From assembly GCA_003220855.1 (NCBI GenBank), contig QHTP01000141.1, forward strand, positions 1-18,272: DNA of 18,272 nucleotides. The letters are read 5' to 3'. Source of the stretch: Gemmatimonadota bacterium. GTDB taxonomy: Bacteria > Gemmatimonadota > Gemmatimonadetes > Gemmatimonadales > GWC2-71-9. Shown piece by piece: positions 14,601 to 18,272 of the stretch. The first letter of the stretch is position 1. Each line of letters begins with the position of its first letter. The position numbers and the translations under genes were made by a program. Below the pieces are notes generated by a model. It had not been told where the DNA came from and ran no database searches. It saw nothing but the letters and a program-made list of their open reading frames with translations.

Positions 14601-14917
14601 TGCGCTTCCCGCTCACCCGCAGTCTGGTGCTCGGGTTCCTCCCGATAGGCCTCCCGCCCATCGAAGGCGCCCTGTTCTACGACATGGGGCTCGCCTGGTA
14701 CGGCACGTCGTGCAACGGCACGATCGGGTCGTGCGTCGTGTGGAACCGTGGAGGCCAGGACCCCGAGGTCTACCGCGCGCCCGTGCGCAGCTGGGGCGGC
14801 TCGATCCGTATGAACTTCCTGGGCTTTGTGGTGCTGCGGTTCGACATCACCAAACCGCTCAATCGGCCGGACCACCCCAACGCGTACTGGACCGTGAGCC
14901 TCGGGCCGACGTTCTAA
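11666..14917 (+). CDS. Outer membrane protein: gluzincin protease domain, PD40 propeller and Omp85-like barrel
   Basis: This 1083-residue protein joins three parts after a signal peptide (MRRLGGIVAALVLFGAAPLVAQ). First, residues ~35-275 look like a Peptidase_MA-type metalloprotease with H137EMVH141 and the third ligand E171 in WFMEGMAEYLS. Second, ~290-580 is a TolB-like PD40 propeller with repeated SPDGRYFAIA, SPDGKQLVFTG and GPDGKTIAFATDRGG blades. A Pro/Ala/Gln-rich linker (about 605-665) follows. Third, ~695-1083 is beta-barrel sequence of the Bac_surface_Ag/Omp85 kind, ending YWTVSLGPTF with the terminal Phe typical of outer membrane proteins. ATG 11666 has GAAAGGA eight bases upstream. 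ATG 11657, which overlaps the rsfS stop, is an alternative that adds three residues. The role is unknown; it could process or assemble envelope proteins. Domain limits are approximate. Confidence 0.85.
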   Translation: MRRLGGIVAALVLFGAAPLVAQCLYCFGKNKVQYQAFDFHIIQTEHFEVYYYPAERSAALDGARIDERWYARLSRVLHHQFQGRKPIIFYASQSDFQQTNIVDATGEGLGGVTEFFKHRMVLPFTGAYEELEHVVGHEMVHQFQYDVFSRGRIGAGIQTYVNINPPLWFMEGMAEYLSVGPIDNHTAMWLRDAAVEGHLPTLQELSYDEVFPYYFGHAIWAYIGEKWGDEAVGQILQASTSAGVEGAFKRVIGVTLDELISGWRDAVQTTYLPQLADHYRARRIAQPLLTRKRSEGTLHIAPALTPDGRQIAYFSERNSFFVDLYLADAETGRVLRRLVKSTLSNNFESLRFINSAGSFSPDGRYFAIAAKHRDRDDLVILDVKKDEEVRRIPLPLNGLTTPSWSPDGKQLVFTGYDGGISDLFVVNADGSGLHRLTNDKYADLQPSWGPDGKTIAFATDRGGKTDFDALKFGNMRIALFHLDKGTIELLGHMDQGKNIDPAWAPDGKSLVFVSDRSGISNVFLYDFGDTNIYQLTDVYTGVSGITPLSPCLSWAHEADRLAFAYYEEGEYNVYAVDNPRSLRRQPYQAPATQPVTSLLAAQQHEAGQAAKPAGQAATPPAAAEQRGGGSVYRAPTGFRPSESAPQTSDSGAGPAPVSVKALLDSSPALPDTTEFTFKDYHTRYTADNVAQPTVGYERNNFGRGFFGGTAISLSDILGNHTMIFSGSVNGRLSEAQVLAAYINQAHRLNWAFGGSQQPLYFYLPTVGQQFQNTGGGTDSILVTNQLIRFVVRDVFTQGYYPFNRFTRLEVGGHFANISLDTLKQNVVYYSPALGGGGAYYPPETVSGGSISYYGPQVALVHDDALFGFVGPFAGSRSRFELEPTFGTWQFNGVSADWRRYFFARPFTLAVRGLFFGRFGRDADLFPQFLGSTELLRGYTAGSILNNDCLNPNTSSGGLTGCSTLDQLIGSKIAVFNAELRFPLTRSLVLGFLPIGLPPIEGALFYDMGLAWYGTSCNGTIGSCVVWNRGGQDPEVYRAPVRSWGGSIRMNFLGFVVLRFDITKPLNRPDHPNAYWTVSLGPTF

Positions 14918-14936
14918 CTCCGCACGGCTAAAACAC

Positions 14937-14965
14937 TTGTCCTGGCCTCGCCGGTTGCCTATCTT
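14937..14965 (+). promoter_or_regulatory. Predicted promoter of SPOR-lipoprotein / SPOR-ParA-like / smc group
   Basis: TTGTCC (14937-14942) and TATCTT (14960-14965) are separated by 17 bp. A start near 14972 would leave about nine bases before TTG 14981. The -10 element lies in the loop of the inverted repeat at 14943-14979, and the left arm fills most of the spacer. Confidence 0.5.
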
Positions 14966-14979
14966 GTCCGGCGAGGCCA
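14943..14979. repeat. Perfect 12-bp inverted repeat around the -10 element
   Basis: TGGCCTCGCCGG (14943-14954) and CCGGCGAGGCCA (14968-14979) are exact reverse complements around a 13-base loop, which contains TATCTT. The right arm ends one base before the TTG start codon. As RNA from the upstream gene it would form a very stable hairpin. The short T-run after it is poor, so a classical terminator is uncertain. As DNA it could be an operator. Confidence 0.6.
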
Positions 14980-14980
14980 T

Positions 14981-16453
14981 TTGCGTATCCGCGGATCGTA
15001 CCTCTTCATCAGCCTGACGCTCTGGGGCTGCCGCTCCCGGGCGCCCGCCGCGGCATCGTCCCAACCACAAGCCAAACAAGCAGTTAGCAAAGCAGCCGCC
15101 GGAGCGGCCCGCACTCCCGGGGTCGCGATCCGCATCCCGGCCAAGGGGGGCGTCCCCCGTGTGTACCGCCTGCCGAGCATGGCCGAGATCCCAACCGCGA
15201 TCCGCGGCCGGCTACCCCAGGTCCGTCGCGTGATCGGGCTCGACCCGGAGGCGGAGTTCCTGTATGTCACCACGCCCCAGAAGGACACGACCACCAGAAA
15301 GAAGGGGACGAAGGCGAAGAGCGACACGACGCGCAAGAGCGACGTGCTCGCCCTCGATCTCGGCAGCGCCCGCGTGGACACCGTCGCGGCAGCCATCGAG
15401 CAGGCGACGTTGGGCCCGGACGGCACGCTGTACACGGTGGACGGAAAGGGCCGCGTGGTCTCCGCGGCGCGGCGCGTGCGGGTCGCGTGGCCGCAGCCGC
15501 TTCCCGCAGTGCCGCTTCAGATGTTCGGGGCCGCCGACCAGCGACTCGTCGCGGCCGACCCGCCCAAGCTGATCACCGCCGCCGCCGATCAGCCCCCGAC
15601 CAGTCGGCCGCTGCCGGCGGGCAGCGACGTCGCCGCGACGCGCTGGGGTGACCTCGTGGCCGTGGCGACGGACTCGGGCGTTCTCCTCATGGACCCGTTG
15701 GGCCGGCGCGAAGCCACGTTCATCGCCCTGGCCGACCACCCGCGCGCGCTCGTGTTCTCGCCGTCGGGCCACCGCATCTACGTCGCCCGGCGCACGGAGC
15801 CGGGGCTGGCCGCGATCGATCGCTACGATCGGGAAGAGATCGACGGCGTCGCGCTGCCGCTTCCCGCCGAGGCGATCCGGCTCGACCCGTTGGGACGCTG
15901 GCTCTTGGCCAAGCCGACCGCGGGGGACTCGGTGTGGGTGGTGGATCTCCCCGTGAAACGGCTGGTGGGGTCGGTGCCGTGCACCTGGCGCGTGGATCTC
16001 CCCGCGATCGGGCCGGACGGCTCGCTGCTCGTGCCGCGGGGCGACGACATCGTCTCGTACCGGCCCGATTCGCTGATCGAGACGGGGCGCGTGAAGGGCG
16101 GGGCCTCGGACTTCTGGATGCTCACGGCGTGGCGGCCGCGGGGCAGCTACCGCGGGGCGTTCGCCGATGCGGACGCCGGCGCTTCGGCGCCGGCGGACCA
16201 GACGGCTGCCGCCGACACGGCCGGGCCCGAGGGTCCGATGTACGTGCAGGTCTCGACGTCGCAGAACGAGGCCTGGTCGTCGGAGATGGCGCAGCAGCTG
16301 TCGCGGGCCGGGCTTGGGGCGCGCGTGCTTCAACCCAAGAATCCGGACGACGGCTACCGCGTCGTGCTCGGGCCCTATCCCACGCGCGCGCAGGCCGAGG
16401 CGATCGGGCGCAAGCTCGGCCGCCCCTTCTGGATCTACCAGCCGACGCCGTGA
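14981..16453 (+). CDS. SPOR-domain lipoprotein with propeller-like middle region
   Basis: This 490-residue protein begins with a lipoprotein-type signal ending LWGC, which makes C17 the probable acylated residue. The Trp at -2 is unusual. A charged insert (KKGTKAKSD and nearby) lies at about 105-122. The middle (~55-395) has repeated short strand patterns such as GPDGTLYTVDGKGRVV, SPSGHRIYVARR and DPLGRWLLAKP, suggesting a YVTN/PQQ-like propeller. The last ~73 residues are a SPOR domain (MYVQVSTSQNEAWS...YRVVLGPYPTRAQAEA), a fold that binds peptidoglycan stripped of peptides at division sites. TTG 14981 is supported by the signal sequence that follows. It is separated by a promoter and inverted repeat from the outer membrane protein gene. 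Its stop overlaps the next start (GTGA). Confidence 0.82.
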   Translation: MRIRGSYLFISLTLWGCRSRAPAAASSQPQAKQAVSKAAAGAARTPGVAIRIPAKGGVPRVYRLPSMAEIPTAIRGRLPQVRRVIGLDPEAEFLYVTTPQKDTTTRKKGTKAKSDTTRKSDVLALDLGSARVDTVAAAIEQATLGPDGTLYTVDGKGRVVSAARRVRVAWPQPLPAVPLQMFGAADQRLVAADPPKLITAAADQPPTSRPLPAGSDVAATRWGDLVAVATDSGVLLMDPLGRREATFIALADHPRALVFSPSGHRIYVARRTEPGLAAIDRYDREEIDGVALPLPAEAIRLDPLGRWLLAKPTAGDSVWVVDLPVKRLVGSVPCTWRVDLPAIGPDGSLLVPRGDDIVSYRPDSLIETGRVKGGASDFWMLTAWRPRGSYRGAFADADAGASAPADQTAAADTAGPEGPMYVQVSTSQNEAWSSEMAQQLSRAGLGARVLQPKNPDDGYRVVLGPYPTRAQAEAIGRKLGRPFWIYQPTP

Positions 16454-17763
16454 GCGGTCGTCCCCTGCCGCGCTCGCGGCTCGACGCCCTCGTGCCATCG
16501 CTCCTCACCGGACAGGCGCTCGTGTCCCTGGTGCCGGCGACCGGGGACCACGCGTGGGCCGCGGGGGCGGCGTGGGACGTGGCGCGCGCTGCGGCCAAGG
16601 GCGGCGACCGGCGCGTCGCGCTCGTGGACCTGTGGCTCGAGCGTCCGACGCTCCACGAGGTGGTCGGCCTCAGCCCCACCGAGGGCATCGTGGACGCGTT
16701 CGAGTACGACGTGTCCCTCACCAAGGCGGCGCACGAGATCGACCGCGTCTTTTTCATCGCGGCCGGGACGGTCACCGCACACGCGGGCGACCTGTTTGCC
16801 AATCCCCGCTGGCGCAAGCTGCACGGCGGTTTCCGGTCGGAGGACGCCTTGTTGCTGTTGTATCTCTCCGCCGGGGCACTGGCGCGTCTGTCGACGGTTC
16901 CGGACGGGCTGATCGTGCTCTCGGCCGACGGCTACGAGCCCGAATCGTCCATCGGTCAGGGGATCACCGCCGCGATGGAGCGCGGCATCCCGCTGCTGGG
17001 CGTGGTGCGCGAGCGGTGGACGCCGCTCGCGACACCGGCTCCCCCCTCCGACCCGCGCGCCGTGGCGCCGCCGCCGGGACGGATCTCCGCGGCGACGCGT
17101 CCGGGCATCCGGGCGGGAGCGTCGCACCGCCTAGCCCGCCCCGTGGTCGTCGCCGTGACGCTCGCCGCCGGGACGGCGGGCGGGTGGGCGCTACTGGCCC
17201 GCGGCGCGGAGCAGCGCGCGCCGGTGCCCGCCGCGCCCGCCTCTGCAACGCGCACTGCCGCCCCCCCCGCCCCCCCTGCCCCGCCCGCCCGGCCTCAGCC
17301 GCGCCTCGATTCCCTCGCCTGGACGGTGCAACTCGCGGCCTACGCGCGCCTGGACCGCGCTCTGGCGCTCGCCGACCGGCTCGCGGCGGACGGCATCACG
17401 CCCTTCGTCACGCCGGTCACGCTCGGTCCGCGGCGCGGGGGCACCGTGTGGTACCGCGTGCTGGCGGGCGGCTATCGGACGCGCGACTCGGCGGTGGCCG
17501 TGCGGGCCACCTTGTGGAGCCGCCGGCTTGCCCAACGCGGGCAGGGCGACGTGTTGCGCGCGCCGTACTCGTACGCGGTGAAGGGCACGGCGGCGGCGGA
17601 CGATCTGCGGGCGCGCGGCATCCCCGCCCTGGCGCGGGACCGCGACGGCCACCTGCTGGTGGGCGCGTTCGAGACGCCCGAGCAGGCGGGCGTGCTCGAA
17701 GCCCGCCTCAAGCGCGCGGGCATTGGCGCCACTCTCGTCACCCGGATGGGGACCGCACCATGA
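16450..17763 (+). CDS. Degenerate ParA/CpsD-like domain, transmembrane segment and SPOR repeats
   Basis: This 437-residue protein starts with a domain of about 200 residues that follows the ParA/MinD/BY-kinase layout. VALVDLWLERPTLHEVVGL at 56-74 matches the Walker A' strand (VLLVDxDLRxP) and what follows. At the place of the P-loop (about 28-36, VPATGDHAW) the GK[ST] is missing, so nucleotide hydrolysis is doubtful. After a Pro-rich stretch, one membrane helix lies at about 231-250, then a Pro/Ala linker encoded by poly-C tracts. The C-terminus holds a SPOR-like repeat (~290-360, WTVQLAAYARLDRALALADR and WYRVLAGGYRTRDSAV) and a second shorter one (~385-435, HLLVGAFETPEQAGVLEARL). The likely topology is N-in, C-out. 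GTG 16450 overlaps the preceding stop, and its own stop overlaps the smc start. The fold assignments are by eye. Confidence 0.75.
   Translation: MSGRPLPRSRLDALVPSLLTGQALVSLVPATGDHAWAAGAAWDVARAAAKGGDRRVALVDLWLERPTLHEVVGLSPTEGIVDAFEYDVSLTKAAHEIDRVFFIAAGTVTAHAGDLFANPRWRKLHGGFRSEDALLLLYLSAGALARLSTVPDGLIVLSADGYEPESSIGQGITAAMERGIPLLGVVRERWTPLATPAPPSDPRAVAPPPGRISAATRPGIRAGASHRLARPVVVAVTLAAGTAGGWALLARGAEQRAPVPAAPASATRTAAPPAPPAPPARPQPRLDSLAWTVQLAAYARLDRALALADRLAADGITPFVTPVTLGPRRGGTVWYRVLAGGYRTRDSAVAVRATLWSRRLAQRGQGDVLRAPYSYAVKGTAAADDLRARGIPALARDRDGHLLVGAFETPEQAGVLEARLKRAGIGATLVTRMGTAP
17261..17276 (+). repeat. Poly-C tracts (C8-G-C7) in the linker of the SPOR protein
   Basis: Eight C (17261-17268), one G and seven C (17270-17276) encode part of a Pro/Ala linker between the membrane helix and the SPOR repeats. 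Homopolymers of this length can slip during replication, and a one-base change would remove the SPOR domains. Confidence 0.5.
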
Positions 17764-18272
17764 AATTGACCCGGCTGGAGCTGGCGGGGTTCAAGTCGTT
17801 CGCGGGCGCGGTCGAGCTGCCGTTCGAGGCCGGGGTGACGGCCATCGTGGGGCCGAACGGCTGTGGCAAGTCGAACATCTCCGACGCCGTGCGCTGGGTG
17901 CTGGGCGAGCAATCACCGCGCCTGTTGCGCGGCGGCAAGATGGAGGACGTGATCTTTCAGGGCTCGACCGGCCGCCGCCCGGTGAACGTGGCGGAAGTAT
18001 CGCTCGTGTTCGACAACACGGATGGCACGCTGCCGATCGCGTACCAGGAAGTGGTCGTGACGCGCCGGCTGTCTCGCTCGGGCCAGAGTGAGTACCTGCT
18101 GAACCGATCGCCGGTGCGGCTGCGCGACATTCAGGACTTGCTGCGCGGCACGGGCCTCGGTGCCGACGCCGCGGTGGTGATGGAAGCCAAGATGATCGAG
18201 GCGCTGCTCTCCGAGAAGGCCGAGGAGCGGCGCGCGCTGTTCGAAGAAGCGGCGGGGATCGGGCTGTACCGC
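17760..18272 (+). CDS. smc: Chromosome segregation ATPase SMC (N-terminal part)
   Basis: SMC is the long coiled-coil ATPase of bacterial condensin, which organises and helps to segregate the chromosome. The first 171 residues are present, and the gene runs off the window. They include MKLTRLELAGFKSFAG, Walker A GPNGCGKSN at 31-39, DAVRWVLGEQS, the SGQSEYLLN strand, and ERRALFEEAAGIGLYR, which leads to the first coiled coil. The usual Q-loop segment (IIGQG) reads VVMEAK, with E142 in place of the glutamine, like the ELKM or ELGM forms recalled from Bacteroidetes SMC. Its ATG overlaps the stop of the SPOR/ParA-like gene (ATGA), so the two are translationally coupled. Confidence 0.96.
   Translation, partial: MKLTRLELAGFKSFAGAVELPFEAGVTAIVGPNGCGKSNISDAVRWVLGEQSPRLLRGGKMEDVIFQGSTGRRPVNVAEVSLVFDNTDGTLPIAYQEVVVTRRLSRSGQSEYLLNRSPVRLRDIQDLLRGTGLGADAAVVMEAKMIEALLSEKAEERRALFEEAAGIGLYR

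Noticed and set aside
1..18272. CRISPR arrays, tRNA/rRNA genes, insertion sequences and att sites
   Set aside because: No regularly spaced repeats, cloverleaf-like segments, transposase motifs or flanking direct repeats were seen on reading.

Overview
The window is GC-rich, densely packed bacterial chromosome. It most likely comes from a member of Gemmatimonadota or a relative in the FCB superphylum. This is inferred from the gene content: a GldA/GldFG-type ABC exporter, a truncated TonB-receptor-like protein with a carboxypeptidase-regulatory domain, a protease/propeller/beta-barrel outer membrane protein, SPOR-domain envelope proteins, an SMC head with a Bacteroidetes-like Q-loop region, and promoters resembling the Bacteroidetes TAnnTTTG element. 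There are no rRNA or tRNA genes, CRISPR arrays, transposases or other signs of a mobile element.

Layout, left to right. (1) 3-353 is the end of an M28-family peptidase with a transferrin-receptor-like dimerisation domain. (2) 412-4515 is a three-gene ABC exporter operon: ATPase, a fused GldF-GldG permease/auxiliary subunit, and a DUF4340 protein. (3) 4572-7981 is a housekeeping operon, prs-rplY-pth-ychF, with a good predicted promoter. (4) On the minus strand, 7978-9335 holds two small envelope genes, a carboxypeptidase-regulatory/plug-like protein and a membrane-anchored JAMM/MPN metalloprotease homologue. (5) 9336-9643 is a 308-bp divergent regulatory region. (6) 9644-11154 is the ribosomal-protein operon rpsF-rpsR-(membrane protein)-rplI. 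It lacks ssb, and its L9 is about 30 residues shorter than usual. (7) 11253-14917 is rsfS followed by a ~1080-residue outer membrane protein that joins a gluzincin protease domain, a PD40 propeller and an Omp85-like barrel. (8) 14981-18272 is a coupled group: a SPOR lipoprotein, a degenerate ParA/CpsD-like protein with a transmembrane segment and SPOR repeats, and the start of smc.

Many neighbours are joined by ATGA or GTGA stop/start overlaps (3589, 10009, 11657, 16450, 17760), so translational coupling is common. The most unusual parts are the SPOR / pseudo-ParA-SPOR / SMC cluster, which could connect cytoplasmic chromosome organisation to septal peptidoglycan; the protease-propeller-barrel fusion; the shortened L9; a 12-bp perfect inverted repeat with a promoter -10 element in its loop; and two CRP-like palindromes in the only intergenic spaces that lie upstream of envelope-related genes.
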